DNA of 64,000 bases, taken from the NCBI GenBank assembly GCA_008330645.1, contig VLTN01000043.1:1-64000 (forward strand), in the 5' to 3' direction. Within the stretch, counting starts at the first letter, position 1. Each line of letters opens with the position of its first letter. The notes beneath the pieces were generated by a model. It had not been told where the DNA came from. It saw nothing but the letters and a program-made list of their open reading frames with translations, and ran no database searches. The position numbers and the translations under genes are program-made. Positions 29,956 to 43,887 of the stretch are shown here, one piece after another. The stretch is from Cafeteria roenbergensis. Lineage: Eukaryota > Sar > Bigyra > Bicosoecida > Cafeteriaceae.

Positions 29956-32900
29956 TCAGGAGGAACCGGAAACGAACACTCCAACTCCAGCCATGACCCA
30001 GCGGGCGGCGCCGCCGCGCGCAGAGCCCACCGGCAGAGACACCTCGGCGACGATGCGCTCACGGGCCGGGGACGAGTAGAGTGGCACCCTGAGACGGGGA
30101 CTGGCGTCCGCGTCCGCAAGCGCACGCTTCGCGTCGGGAGACACCCACGCCATGGAGCAGGGCGGGGTGGCGGCCAAGTCTGGCGCGTCGGGCTTTGCCT
30201 CTTGGAGAGCCGCCGGGCTGCCCCCGAGCGTTGCGCCCTGCATGAGCAGCGAGTCGGCCTCCACAATCACATCGGCTGGAACGCCTGCAGACACCAGCTC
30301 CCGGCGCCCAGAGAAGGACGTTTCCAGCTCAAGCTCGTCGATGGCAACCCCCAGCGCCCTCGCCGTTTGCTGCCTCACGGCGTTCAGGAAGGTTTCGGGA
30401 CGGAAGAGCTCCGCCAGCTTCACAGGGGCCGACAGCAGCCCGCCGCGAGCCACCTTGCGACGCCACTCGAACACCGCCTTGACGCGACTCACCGCCTCCC
30501 GCATCCATGCTCGCGGCTCCTGCGGGCCTTCCCACTGCGCCGCCCACGCGGACGGGACAGCGGAGCTCATGAGCGCCTCTCCAAGCCGCTCCACCGCCGA
30601 GGTCAAAGCCTCGCGACCGGAAAGCACCCGCCGGAGCGCCTCAAGGTCGCCCGACACGAGCCGGAACAGGGCCGCTCCGCGGCTTGCTTCCATGGCCACA
30701 AACGCGGCCACTGGCTCTTCATCGCCAGCCCCTGCTGCTCCGGCCCCACCTCTCGAGCCAACTGTGAGCTCACTCTCCGAAGGCAAGGACGAGCGCAGCA
30801 TGTCCCAAGCCTCCAGCACTGGTCCAAGCGCCGCACGCCACAACGAGACCTCGAATCCCGACACTGAAGCCGAAGCTGCCGACAGCGACACAATGGAACT
30901 GACGACCCTGTCGGAGGTTGCCCGCTGCAACGAGCGCTCTGCGTTGGCTGGGAGCCGGAACAGCTTGGGGCTGTCCGTCACGGGAAGAGCCCTTGCAAAG
31001 TCCGCGAGTTCCTTCGTGCTGCAGGCAAAGGGAACGCGTACGCCTCCGACCGCAGCGCGCCCAAGCTCTTCGGGGCCTTTGGGTAGCAGATCTGGGTGGA
31101 AGCAGATGCGCACGAAGGCTCTGAGAACCCGCACGTCGGCCGGGTCGTCCACCCTGCCGCCGTAGATGGCGCCCTCGAGCACCCCGTGCAGCGTTCGCCA
31201 GGGCAGGGCGCCGCCAGCTGCGCTCTCAACGACAGTGTCAATCACCGAGGCCGCCGCCCGGAGGTCGCCAGCGGAAAACTCGTAGGCCTTCGTCCACCCC
31301 TGAGGCACGTATGTGCGACGCTCCTGGACCAGCCCGTGGAACGCGGCAAGCAGAGCAAGCAGGTGCCTTCGGACGGGCGGCCCCCGTGCAACAAAGTCGG
31401 ATGGCCAAGCCGATACGGTGCGCTCCAGGTTGCGCCGCAAACCGGGGGGCGCCTCGAACGTGACCTTGAGGCACTCTTGCAGCAGAAACGGTGGGAAGTC
31501 GTCGTTGCACTCGGTCGTGAGCCACAGGCGAAAGGACGGATGGCGCTCGGACAGAGCCGCCAGCTCCTGCTGCAGAGCGGGAAGCCACGACGTGACGAGA
31601 TGCAAGTTTTTGAGGCAGATCCAGCCGCCGTCAGCTGCAGCGTCCCGCAGCATGCGAATGGCTTCGTCCTGCTGCCCGCCGCCCATCGCCAGCTCGCGAT
31701 AGCCCGACGGCCCCTCCCCTCCACGAGCGCCTGCCTCCACGGCAGCTGCTGCAGCCTCCTCCAAGTCCCGAGTGGGGTCGGCGCCCACGGTGGTCACCAT
31801 CAACAGCGGCTTGCGCGGCCCGGCCTCTGCTGCCAGCTCCGCGAGCGTCGAAGGCGCAGGACTGACGCTCTCGACTCCCAGGGTCGAGCAGACAAAGTCG
31901 CTCATTGCCGACACCAGTCTGTCCGGTCGGAGCGCTCGCACCACCAGCAGACGTTGCCATGCAGAGAGACTTGCGAGCGCGTCGGGCGGCATGTCGTCAA
32001 TGGTGGCGCCTGCGCGCGTGCCCCAGGCGTCCCACTCAGGCGGCAGGGGCGTGCGGAGCAGCCCAGAGCGTCGCATTGGCTCGGCGACTGCAGTGGCAAG
32101 CTCAGCAAATGCCGTGGCGCGGTCCGGAGGAGCCCAGAGCGGAAGCGAGGGCGGGCGTCCCGCGGCACCTCCAGCTGCCACCGTTGCCTGGCCGGTAAAG
32201 AGCTCCCACTCGCCAGCCCGAAACAGGTCGGGAAGGCAGCCATGTGCAAGGTGGAGCCCAAACATGAGGCGGTCCTCCTTGAGCAACGAGCGCGAGACGA
32301 AAAGCAAAATGCGCCGCTGCAGCTCTGGCACGAGACGAACCGCCTGCTCGGCTCCAAACGGCTCGCCACTCGACATCGATGCGGCGCCGTCGCGCACCGT
32401 CCCCACAAACACCGTCAAAAAGTCGGCAAGCGAAAATTGGTACATGTGGTTGTGCGCCGCGAGGGAGCCCAGCAGGAAGAAGAGCCGGCTGCCTCCTTGG
32501 GCGAGCGGCCTGAACGAGTCCCGCTGCTCGTCGATGGTGACCGCCGTGGCGGCAGACGCCTCCAGAGCAGTCGCAATGTCCGCAGACTTCGACTTGGTGA
32601 GCGTCAGCGACGAAACGAGCGACTTGTTTTCGAGCAAGTCGCCCTCTGACGCCGCCAGCTCCTGAATCAGGCCTCGCTCCAGGTCTGCAAGCTGCATCTT
32701 GAGGTCCTCCTCCTCTCGCAGCAGTCTGCTCTTCTCCGTCTCGAGAGTGGGGAGGATCTCTCGCAGCGTGGCGCCCAGCAGCTGCCCTTCGAGTCCGGAA
32801 CGAGTGACAGTGAAGTTCACGGTCGTCACAAGCGCGCGGGCGCTGGGCTCGAGCTGGACAGCGGGGTCCCTCGTGCAGACAAAGGCCCGGAACGAGTCGC

Positions 32901-35900
32901 CGTAGTCCACGAGCTTGTCCCCGACCATGACCGCGTTTCGAGCCCCCTGGACGCGAAGGTCTTTTCCAAGCAGGGCAAACAGCACGGGGCTGATCCCGCT
33001 CGCCTCCGTGATGACCAGCGTCTTGCCGAACCGGGCTGCAAGCTCCACCGACGTCTGCAGCTTGGGACTCCCCTCAGCGACCACCTCGACGGACACGGGC
33101 CTGCCTCCTGCCGACGAACGGGCGGGTGCCCCGCCCTTCGCTGCGCCACGACCCGCGGCGGGTCCGTGGGGCGCGGCGGAAAGCTGTTTCACCAGCCACT
33201 CCGTGGCAGCACCTGCCGGGTCCACGATCAGCGGCGCACGGCCAGTCATTGCTTCCGCGTGCAAGATAATTGCGGCGTTTTCCGTGCTCAGCCCATCGTC
33301 AGGAAGACCCCGAGACCGCCATTCCAGCGCCTCAGACTCTGAGGCCAGCAGTCGGTGGAGCGCGGGGATGTCCGAGGCGTGCGGAGGGCCGCCGCGCGAA
33401 CCCGCCGCAGCCGAGGCCGAGCTCGACGCTGCAAGAGAGAGCCACGCGGCCGTCGCGTCCTTGCGAACGTCCTCAGGCGTACCTGGCAAGTAGGCCATGA
33501 AGGCAGCGGCCACAAGCGCCTGGGCAGGCAGGGCAGCCAGCTTTGCCTGGGCCCCCTTCACTGTCGCCTCCCAGCGCCCCTTTTCGCCGCCCAGCTTTTC
33601 CAGCAAGGTCTGCGCGCGTGCAAGCGTGTCCTCGGTGCGCTGCAGCTGCAGCCGGAGCGTCTCCGCCTCAGCAGTGCGCTTCTGAAACGCCGCCTTCAGC
33701 TCGGCGACCAGCCTGTCGATCCCATCGAGCTCTGCTTGATTCTCGTCAAGCTCGCGCTGGGCCTTGGAGAGCGCGGCGGAGGCTTTGCGGAGCTCCGCCT
33801 GCAGCGGCTCGATCTTCTCCATGACGATGCTAAACTTCAGGCAGGCCTTGACCCACGCAGCGAGCGGCGCCGCGTCGCCAAGCGCACGGCGAATCGTCGC
33901 CTCTTCGAACGACTGCGCATGCTTCCGGACCACTTGTGCCACGGCCGTTCGCGTCGCGTTGGAAATGCTGCTCGGGTCGAAGTTGATGACCGACATCTTG
34001 GCGCCTGATGAGCCCAGGAACCTGCGCATGCTCGTCCAGCTCAGGTCCTCGTTGCCCAGCATGCGCAAAACGCCGGACAACACGTCCACGATGGGCTGGG
34101 GCGGGGCCTTGAGGTTTCGCAGGTACGTCAGCGTCCTCGAGTCGATGCCGCCGACAGCCTCCCGTGCCGCCTCGAGGACAGGCGTGATGCCTCCGAGCTC
34201 CGACTCAACCTCTGCCTTGCGCTCTGCTGTGGCTGCCCCTGCCTCCTCGGCGTGCTTCGTCAGCACCTCGACCTCGCGGCGGCGGTCCGATGCCTTGGCA
34301 AGCGCTTCAGTGATCTGCTGCATCGCCGAGTCAGCCGCGGATTGCTTCACCTTGAGGTCGGCCTTTTGGCTCGCGGCTTCAGCTTGCAGCTCGGCAACAG
34401 TCCGCTCCGCCTCGTGGAGCTTCCCAAGGCCGCTCTCCAGTCGCTGCGCCTCCGAGCGAACGTTGGCACGCTGGGTCAGCAGCACTGCCTTGAAGCCCTT
34501 CATCATTGCGGAAAAGTCCCGGGGGCTGGCCACCACGCCTTCGGCCGCGGGCCGCTCGGCGCACCACTGGTGGACGTCTGCCATCAGGGCGCCGAGGCTC
34601 GCGGCGTCTCCGGCTGCCTCGGCGTCCGCGTCATCGAGCTCCTCTTCGTCGCCTGCTCCATCTTCCTGGTCGGCCTCGGCGCCTTGCGGGCCGTCACCAG
34701 GTTTGGCGGTCAGACGGCCGAGGGCCATGCCGGGCAGGACTTCCAGCGCCTCGCGCTCCCAGCCCCCGAACCAGGCCACCGTGCAGGCCGTGAGCAGCGC
34801 CGGGTTGGACTCGCAGCGCCGCGCAAACAGGGGGCTGCTGGGGTCGAGAGCAACCGCAACATGGAGGCGCTGGCGCACCCGAAGGACAAAGAGCTCCCAT
34901 GGCGTCTTGCAGGCCGCCTCCGCAGACCCCGCCTTGGCGTCCGCAATGCTCTCGCGGAGCGGTGAAAGAAGCGAGTCCGCCTCGTCCTGGCCGTAGAGGC
35001 CGGGGACCTCGCCGGACGCTGCCAGCGAGTTTGCCATTTCCAGCACATGGTCGTCCTCCAGCGCGCCCTCTGGCAGGAACAGCACAACAGGCGAGCCACC
35101 GTCCTCGATCGCGGCGGCTGCCATCGCCTGCTTCAGCTCGCCGGCAAACTGCTTCGCCCCGAAGCCTCGGCTCAGGCTCGGCTCGAACACGCGCATCCGG
35201 AGCATGTGCGCAACAAGCGACACAGCCGACCGCCTGCCCACTCCAGGCGCGCCAACGAGGAGCAGGTGCCCGCCTGGCCGGCCAAGGCACCGGTCCACCA
35301 CAGCCAGCTGGTTTACTGCCTGGTCGAACAGGTGGAACTGCAAGAGGCGCTCCTCCCGGCGAAAGAGAGTGAGACCCCGCTTCGCCGCCGTCTCAAAGTC
35401 GGCCCGAGCAATGGAGTGCAGCTGCGGCCACATGCGGCTCCCGGGGACAGTCCCCTGCTGGTCCGAATCCGGGACGGCAAGCCCGAGCAGGACTGGAGCG
35501 GCCGCGGAATAGAGGCGGGTGCTCGACGGCAGCGCGCCCCATTCCTCCCGCAGCCCGCTCGACAGCACCCCGTCAAAGCTCATGCGCTCGTCGGCAGACA
35601 CCAGCTTATCCCGGAAAAGGCGCCTGCCCTCGTAGGCCACGGCGCCCAACACCCCACCGTCGGCGGTGGAGTAGCTCTCGAGCCCTGCTGCCCACTGGAC
35701 CACATCCCGCGGCGAGAACACGTAGTGCCTGTGCTCCGACGCCTGGAACCGCTCGCGCACTTCGCTCCATACTCGCACCATGCTGGACGCCAGCCGGTCG
35801 GCCCCTGCCGCGAGCGCGGCACCCGCGAACGCCGGGTCGTGGCCGCGAGCCGAAGTGGCAGCGAGGGACCGGCGGAGGCAGCGACCGGCCACGGCGCGAA

Positions 35901-38900
35901 GCTCGTCCGCTGAAGGATCCGCGACGAAGAGCGTGCGCACGGCGGCGGTGAATCGGCCCGACAGGGAGTGCCGGCCAAGCGCGTTCTGAGGAGAGACCGA
36001 TGCCACAATTTGCACGCGCTCGACGCGAAGGAACTCGAGCGTTTCGTCGTAGAAGCCGCCAAAGGCAAGAAGCTGCTGAAGAAAGGCAACGAGGGGGCAG
36101 GTGCCCCATTTGTCGGGCTTCGGCAGGTCGATTCCGCGCAGAAATAGGACCATCCGGTCGCCCTCCTTGGGCCGGAACACGCGGCCGGTCGTGCTGCTGA
36201 ACAGCCCGCAGCTCTGCTTCAGCTTCTGCACAACGTGCTCGGGGGACGTCTGGGCGGAGCAGTGCAGCGTCACCAGCTTGGCCCCGCGCGACAGCCCAGT
36301 CGCCTGTTTCACCAGCAGCGACTTGCCACAGCCCGGAGGGCCCACAACAACGACGGGGTCGCCGGCCTGGAACCACGGCGCCAGCACAGCCAGGTTGCGC
36401 AGCATCGAGTCGAGCGGCACGATTTCGTCCAGCTCGTCGACGTCCCCGCCGCTGCCACCGAAACCGATGGAGCCGCTTGACAACGGGACAAGCAGCCCTG
36501 AGTCGTCGTCGGCCTGACAGCACAAAGGGTTTGCCGGGTCGGGCGGGGCCACGCCAGCCATGCGAAACACGGCGGACGCAAATTCTGCACGCTTGGACTC
36601 CGGGACGTTGGAGCCGAGCCCCCTGACTGTGCCCATTGCGAAGCCTGCCGCAGACGTGGTGCCGCAGACGTGCGAAAGCCCACTCCGGACAGTGGCCACA
36701 AGCGTGGTGGGCGTCGCAAGCTCCGCAGGGTCCAACCGGGACCGAACCCAGTCAAGGGCAGGCAAGAACACAGACGCAACCCAGCCCTCGAGCGCGGCGC
36801 TGGACGAGGGCGCCGCGCCGCCGCCTGCCTTGCCGCCCTCGGAGCTGCTTGCCTTGGGGCCAGCCTGCTCGCTGAGCCACGCGTCCACGATTCGCCGAGG
36901 GTCGACGTCGTCGTCTGAGAGAAAGATCATCCCCATTCGGCTGATGGTCGCAGGCGAAGCGTGGCGCAGGTCGTGCGTCTCAAAGAGAAAGTTGACGTTG
37001 GGGCCAAAGCTGATGCGCTCCCCGTTGGGCAGGGTCAGCAAGTGGTTGTCGTCAAGCACCGAGTTGAGGCTCTCGATCCACTCAGGGTCCACGTCGCCGT
37101 CGCAGACGATCCAGGAACGCACGTCGGCTGGCTCGCGAACGACCTGTCTGGCGGCGGCCGTCAGAACGCCGTCCTTCCACTCTCGCGTGTCGGGGTCCAT
37201 TTCGCCAAGCAAGCGCGACCGGGGCATCGCCTTGGGGTTCATCACGTGGACCTTGACCCGTTGGCCCGCCTGCTGGAGCGCCGCTCGCAGAACCCTCCAG
37301 AGCGTGCTTTTGCCACAGCCGCTGGGCCCGACAATGACGCACCCCATTCGCTGGTCGAGCGACTCCTTGAGCTGCAGCATCTTGGCAACCTGGCCCGGTT
37401 CGTGCTTCAGTTTTCCCAGAGCCACGCCCCCGTCGCTCACAAGCTTTTGGCTGTCCGAAGGCGCGCCACCGCTTCCAGTCATCGCCCAGAGCATTGCTGC
37501 CTCCAGGGCCTCAGACCTGGCGTCCGCCATAGAGCGCCCCGGAAAGACATCGCGCATCAGCCCGGCAAAGCGCCGAGCGTCGGCTGCGGTCAGCTTGCTC
37601 AGAGTGTTGACCCGAATCGCCTGAATCAGCGCAGACGCTTCGGCTGCGGAGTCGTCCTCGATGCCACCGGCGGTTCGCGCCGCCGCCAGGAGAGAGCCCG
37701 ACGTGTTGAGGCACGTCTTCATCGCTCGGAGGCCCCAGTCGTAGTGCTGCTGCTGCGTCAAGAGCTGGCGCGACAGGCCAAAGAGGCTCGCGATCTTGCG
37801 CCCCAGGGCTCGCGCACCCCGGAAGCCCTCTGCAAACAGCAGAACCTCTGCAATCAGCTCGTTGTCCGGCTTGCTCATCGCGACTGGTCGGAACAGCTGC
37901 TTGAGGTTGTCTGGAAGCTTGGAGCGGCCGCCGTAGCCCTTTCCTGCCGGGTTCATCGTCACAAAGATTCCAGCGTTCACGTCCACGGAAATCTCGCGGC
38001 CCAGGAGCTCCAGGCTAGGCGCTCCAGACTTGATTGCTGCCTGAATAACCTGGATCTGCTGCGACACCGCCGACAGCTGGTCCGGCTTGAGGCGGTTGAA
38101 CTCGTCGAAGCAGCCCCACGCTCCGCAGCGCACAAGGCCCGTGAAGATGCGGCCCATGCTGCGAAAGTCGATCCCCTCGTCGCAGTTGAACACCAGCACC
38201 TGGCGCCCCAGCGCGCCACCGAGCGCCTTGACCGACTCCGTCTTGCCTGTGCCCGCCGGGCCGTACGGATTGCCGCCGTAGCCCATAGCGATTCCCTGGG
38301 TCAGCGCCAGGTAGCACTTGTCGGTGAGAGGCGTGTGCACGAGTTTTCCTGGAGTGCCCTGGTACTCGTAACTGTAGGGAATGCGGGCCGAAACCATGCG
38401 GGCCTCTGCAAGCGTGCCGGGACCGTCGCGGGCCCACCGTGGCGCACTGCTCCCCGCTGATGTGGCATAAAAGCGCAGCTGGCGCTGCCACGCCCACGAG
38501 TCGGCGCTGTCCGCCTTCTCGCGACGCAACTGATCCAACACGTCGGCGCGGTGAATGGTGTCCAAAACCAGGGCCTTTACCTTGAGTCGCGTAAGCGGGG
38601 CCACGCCGCCGGAGTCGGCGCCGCCTGCGGCTGATGCGGGCTTGGCGGCCGCCAGCGCCGTGAGGTCGCGCAGCTGGGATGCAACAGCGCCCTGGAGCCT
38701 ATCCAGGCTGCCAGACGAAAAGGCCGCCTCGACCCTCGACGAAAACGCAACCTCCTCGGCGACACCAAGCACCTGCGACGGAAACTTTGACAGGTCCGAT
38801 GGGCCGTCGCCGCGCTCACGGACCGCGGCAGCCAGGCTGCAGGCCAGCGTCCTGCGCATTCCATCAACAAGCTCGGTCAGCCAGTCCTCCACCTCTTCGC

Positions 38901-41900
38901 CGTCAGTCGCAACGGGCCGAGGCACGCCGGTGCCGTCCGTCAGCACGATGGCCTCGCCCGAAGCACTGGAGATGGAATCGATCCGCCCGCTCGCGCCACC
39001 CTCGGCAAAGCCGACCGAGTGGATTCCTTGGAAGAGCTTCGGCATGTGTGCCCGCACCACGTTGGGATCCTTCGCTTGGCCAAGGATCTCCAGCAGGTCA
39101 TCGTCACCGAGAAAGTAGAAGCGGGGAAACGCGGAGCGCTTAAGCTCCAAGAAGTCGGCCAGCGCCTTCTGGCACCTGTCCAGCTGGGCCACCATGCCCT
39201 TGAGGCGGTCCCTCAGGCCCGGGAACACCCCCGTGTCGGTCAGCTGGAACACTCGCGGGTCTCCCGAAACAGACGCCATGATGCTGCGAAAGTCCTCGTC
39301 GACCCTCTTGAAACGGGGCTGCTCGGCGGGAAGCGCACCGCGCCCGAAAATGGGCTCGAGGTACACCCATCGCCGCTGCACGCCGTTGAGGTCCTGGCAA
39401 CAGTCGTCGAGCAGCCCGAGGCGGGCCTCTAGCGGGGCTGCCTGGTCAGCAAAGGGCTTGAAGTACGATGACTCCTTCAGCGAGTGCAGGAGACTCTGGT
39501 TGTCCCCGATCTCAGTGAACGTGTCCGCCCACTCCCGGATCACCGGCGTGACCTTGCCCGTTGCCAGGCTGGTGTGCTCGTGCAGCTGGAACTCGCAGGT
39601 TTCGGTCCACGCACGAAGCTCTTGCAGCGCCTCGCGAATCGTCACCTCGCCCTGGGCTCGCGCGTTTAGGTCCTTGAGGAACGCGGCCTGCTCCGCCAGC
39701 GCCTTGAGAACTGGCTCGGCCAGCATCTGGCCAACGGTGAGCGAGTCAGCGCGAACCCCGCGCGGCAAGCCGAGCTTCATGAGGGCCACGGTCCAGTGCT
39801 CGTCACGGAACGGCTCGCCGCGGGCGTACTTGAACCCAGTCGAGGCCTTGCGGAGCAAGTCGCACTCCAGCGCAATGCGAGCCTTGATGCCGTCGTGCGC
39901 AGCGTCGCCGCGGCACTTGGCCATCCACTCTGCAGCAAAGTCCTGGAGCTCGAAGATTCGCGACCGAAAACCAAGCCAGTCCTCTTTGGCAAAGCCGTCG
40001 CGGGCCGCGCGGTATTCGCGCATCACCGACCAGCTCTTGACCGCCACCCCGACCTCCTCCTTGGCCTCGTCAAAGTGGCCCCACTGCGGCGGCTCCATGC
40101 CGAAGGCCTCGCAGCTGGCTTTGAGGTCGCTTGCCTCCTTCTCCAGGCCAGCGAGCCCCTCCTCCCACTGCGCCACGAGCGCAAGCGCCTTTTCCACGCC
40201 CTCGTCCGACCAGTCCGCGTCGGCGTCGGTGGGCGGCCGAACGCCTCGCCACCGCGAGAGGAAGGACGCAGCTTGCTTGCCCATGCCCTCGGCGCTGGTC
40301 CGGACAGTCTCACGCAGCCTCTCACGCTCGTCGCGCACGCGGTCGTCGAAGGCCCCCAGAGCGCGCTCGAAGCCGGCCCAGGCGTCAGGCAGCGATGACA
40401 CTCGCTCCAAAATCGAAACCTGCGCCACCTCGCCGCCAGGCAGCGTCACAGCGGTCGGGGCGAGAGCCGCTTCGGCCGCAACTCCTCCAGCCTGGTGGGA
40501 GAGCTGAACCAGCTGCCGCTTGAGAGCCTCCGACTGCGACACCAGGCTGGCCATCGCGCCCTGCTGCTCCCGGAGTTCCGCAAACGCAGTCTGCGCCGCA
40601 GCAATGTCCGACATCGACTCCACCTTGGCGCCGAGCCGCGCCCCGCCTGCCGCGACGAAGTGCTCAACCTTGGAGACGAGCTCCACGAGCGAGCGGCGAA
40701 GGGCCAAGAGCAGAGTGTCCGCCAGGCGCTGGAGGTGGTCCTCGGCTGCAGCCTTGAGAGGGGCCAGGCTGACTGCGACGCAGTCCACCGTCTGCATGTC
40801 CTGAATGCGGTCGAGCTCCTTCCGGTGGCCCTTGAGTGCCTGCAGCGCGGCACCCCAGTGCCCGGGACCAACGGCGAGAGCCGACACGAGCGCCTCGAGC
40901 GCTGCGTCGCCGCCCTCGAGCCTGCCCACTGCGGCCCAGGGAGCAAAGCTGTCGCGCAGCCGCCCCAGACGAGCAAACAGGATCTCGGCCTTGCGGTACA
41001 CCGCGGCCAGCGCGGCCGAGTTGTACTCCATCATCGCCTTGAACAGCTGGGCGTCCTCGCTGGCGCCAGACTCGAGAAGCGGTCGCACGGCACCTGGCAG
41101 TCCGACCGCCTTCTTCACCTCCCGGTAGTACGTCGCTCGGAGCTCTTCGAGGGGGGGCTTGAAGGCAACGCGCTTCCCCGCAAGCGACAGTTCGCACCTG
41201 ATCGGGGGCAGCGACTCGCTCAGGCTCTCCAGAGCCGTCCGCCAGCTCGCCTCCAAAGCCTTGTACAGCTGCCTGTCCCAGTGACGCAGCCATGGCGCCG
41301 CCCGCTCCACGGGCTGAGACCGCACCACCGGCTCCACCAGCGCGCGCAGCCCTCGCACCAGCCGCTTCAGCAGCTGCTGCTGCCTGAGCACATCTAGCTC
41401 CGCAACTGACGCCGCGTCGTGGCCAAGCTGGTCGTGCGCCGCCTTGATGGTCCCTATGGCGCGGACGACCTTGTCCCCTGACGCCTGCAGGCGCGCCACG
41501 TAGGCCGCGCACTGCGTCTGGTCCTCCCAGCTCACAGACCCGCCGTGGACAGCCTCTTCAAAGGCTGCCAGCTGCTCCAGCAGCAGAGGCTTGGTGCATG
41601 GCAACATTTGCGCTCCCATGCTGTTGTAGAACGCAGCAATCTTGCGCAACGACGCGGAAAACCGGAGCGCCTGCTCGGCCCTGCCCACACGCCGCGCGAG
41701 CGGGGCCGGCGGCGGGAAGCCCATCGCTCCGAGCTGGCGCGCCTGCCTGCCGACGGCAACCAGGTCCTCCCTGAAGGTGACACGCATGTTTCCTCGCTCG
41801 TCGAAAGTCATGAGCGACCCATCAGCGGGCGCCAGGGATGCGCGGCTCAGCGCTGACTGGGCAGCGTCGCCCCAGGCACGGGCGAGCGCGGCCTGAAGCT

Positions 41901-43887
41901 CCAGAGCGCGCTCCGCAACCGCCACGCACTTGCGAGACGCATCCTCCCAGCCAGGCAGGCCGCTCAGCACGGGCTCAGCGCCAGCCCGGAGGTGCAGCAC
42001 GCGGGACCGGGTGCCCTGCGCGAAAGCCACGCCTGCAACGGCTGCGTCCGTTGCAGCGATGGAGGGCGATCCAGTGGCCGCCTCCAGCGACCGCGACGTC
42101 CTGGCCTCCAGCTCTGCGTCAGCACTCTCCACAGCGGAGCTGAGCTGGGCCAGGGCAGCTGCCCGCTCTGTCGCAAGCGCCTTGGCGACGCCAGGCCGCC
42201 CCAGCGCGTGGCGAAACTCGGCCAGCGTGGCCAGGGCCGCCAGGTGCGACCGCGACGATCCACCAGCAGCCGCCGCGGCCGAGATTCGGTCTGCGATCGC
42301 GCCAGCGGCTTGCGTCTCGACTGCCGCCATGGCAGCTGCGTACTCGCGCACAGCGGCCGCCCAGCCTCTGGAGGGCGCTGCACCGACGGCCAGCGGGCGA
42401 AGGAGCTCGGCCCCGGGGCCAGAGAAGACCTTGCTCGCTGAGGCCAGCGGCGCTGCCGCCCCAGCGCCGGCCAGGGCTGAGATTTCGTCGTGCGCGCACC
42501 GCAGGGCCAACGCCTGGGCAGCTCTGCGAGCAACCTCCTCGCAAGCACCCATCCGGGCAGCGCCTCGCCGCCACGACGGGCGGCTGCCAGCAGGCCAGAA
42601 TGAGCTCGTCATCTCCGTCACGGCTGCTGCAAGGCCGGAGCACGCGGCCTCAGCTGCTCCCAGAGCTGAGCGCGCGTCGGCCATGCGACAGCTCCAAAAC
42701 GCCCGGGCCGTGCCGATCGCCCGGTCACAGGCAGCAGCAAGCGCGTCGTCTGCGCAGCCCAGCAGCGATCGCATGCGGTCTTCGGTGTAGCACCCCGAGC
42801 GCCACGCGTCGTCGACCGCCGCCTGTGCCGCCTCAGAGAGGCGGCCGCACGTGGCACCGGCCGCTTCCAGCTGGGCGCTCGATGGATGCGTTGCGTGGAC
42901 TGCTCCTGCAGCAGCCTCCGCTGCGCGCCAAGCTGCAGCGAGGTCGGCAATGGCGGCACGGGCAGCGGCTGCGTTGCCCTCAGCTGCGAAGGCGGGCGCT
43001 GCGTCCCCGTCCTCGCCCCAGGCGAGCGCTTCGCTGGCGAGGCTCAGCACAAACTGCGGGCTCTCGGCGTGGGCACCGCCACCAGACGCTGCGCTCGAGC
43101 GCGCAGCTGCTGTTGAAAGCTCCGCCATTGCGCTGTCGACAGACATGAGCCTCGCGCCCGACCGCGCCGCGCCATCGCCCGGCAGCGTCTCGTCCCCCGA
43201 AAGACCAGGCACAACCACTGAGCCAAGTCCCGCGGCAGCAGTTGCAGCCACCACCGCAGCAAATGCCGACGAGTCGGCGCGTGCGGGCGCCGTAAGCACG
43301 CTGACGTGCTCGCGCGCCGCGCCGCGGGGCACAGGCCCACGGAGGTGCGGCTTGAAGAAGCACACCACGCTTCCAACAAGTCGCTGGCTCGCAAGCCGCG
43401 GCTCGCAAGCCGTGAGCTGCCCGGACGCGGAATAGCCGACGCAAACAGAGGCCGATCTGCGGCGCACCGCGGCCCGGGCGGAGGACAGCGTGGGCACGGC
43501 AATGGCGGTCGGGCTCGCGCGCAAGCACGCAAACCGCGGCCCTGCACATGCAGCGCTAGAGCAGGGCGTGCCCCCTCGGGGAGGCTTGCTGCCCAGTTCA
43601 CGCGCCGCCGCCGCCGTTGGCAAAGCTGATTCGAGCCTGGCGGGCAGCCCTCCGCCCCGGTGCCGCAAAGCGCTGCGCCGCGCGCCGACGCGCAGCCCGC
43701 TCAACGCGCCCGGGCCTTGCAATCGCCCGCTTTCGTCGCGCAAGCCTCACGAGCCAGAGAAGAACCCGGAGTCGAGAGCGGCCAACAAGTCAGCGGCAAG
43801 CTCGCCAGCTCCCGCCTTGCCGGCGCCGCCCGTCCCGCACGCAGAGGCCACAGCCGAGCTGACGAACTGGACAGTGTCTGCGTCCAT
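29956..43887 (-). CDS. DYNC2H1: Cytoplasmic dynein 2 heavy chain (retrograde IFT motor), 2 exons, about 4605 aa
   Basis: Exon 1, 43751-43887, starts at ATG 43885-43887 (MDADTVQFVSSAVAS). A 114-nt intron with GTGAGG donor and GCCAG acceptor follows, then a single 13.7-kb exon, 29956-43636. Family-specific signs of dynein-2 rather than dynein-1 or axonemal chains are FKPPLEELRATYYREVKK in the tail, GNPYGPAGTGKTESVKALGG with LVFNCDEGIDF and CFDEFNRL in AAA1 (about residue 1837), GPSGCGKS in AAA2 (about 2148), THDLRHASPATISRMGMIFL, GPPGCGKS in AAA3 (about 2478), and the AAA4 loop GAPGVGRRS with Arg in place of the usual Lys (about 2841). A coiled-coil stalk with microtubule-binding tip follows at about 3100-3400, then AAA5/6 and the C-terminal domain ending RWVMAGVGVF. 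It drives tip-to-base transport in the flagellum. The length is near the usual 4300 aa plus Ala-rich insertions. Confidence 0.95.
43637..43750 (-). other. Dynein intron 1 (114 nt)
   Basis: GTGAGG donor at 43745-43750 and a CAG acceptor at 43637-43639 join codon 46 in phase 2. Without this splice the main frame has no ATG near the expected N-terminus, and the exon 1 peptide would stop after FFSGS. Confidence 0.7.

Noticed and set aside
30152-43435. Many plus-strand ORFs of 100-517 codons across the dynein gene
   Set aside because: All are antisense to a clearly homologous dynein heavy chain frame.
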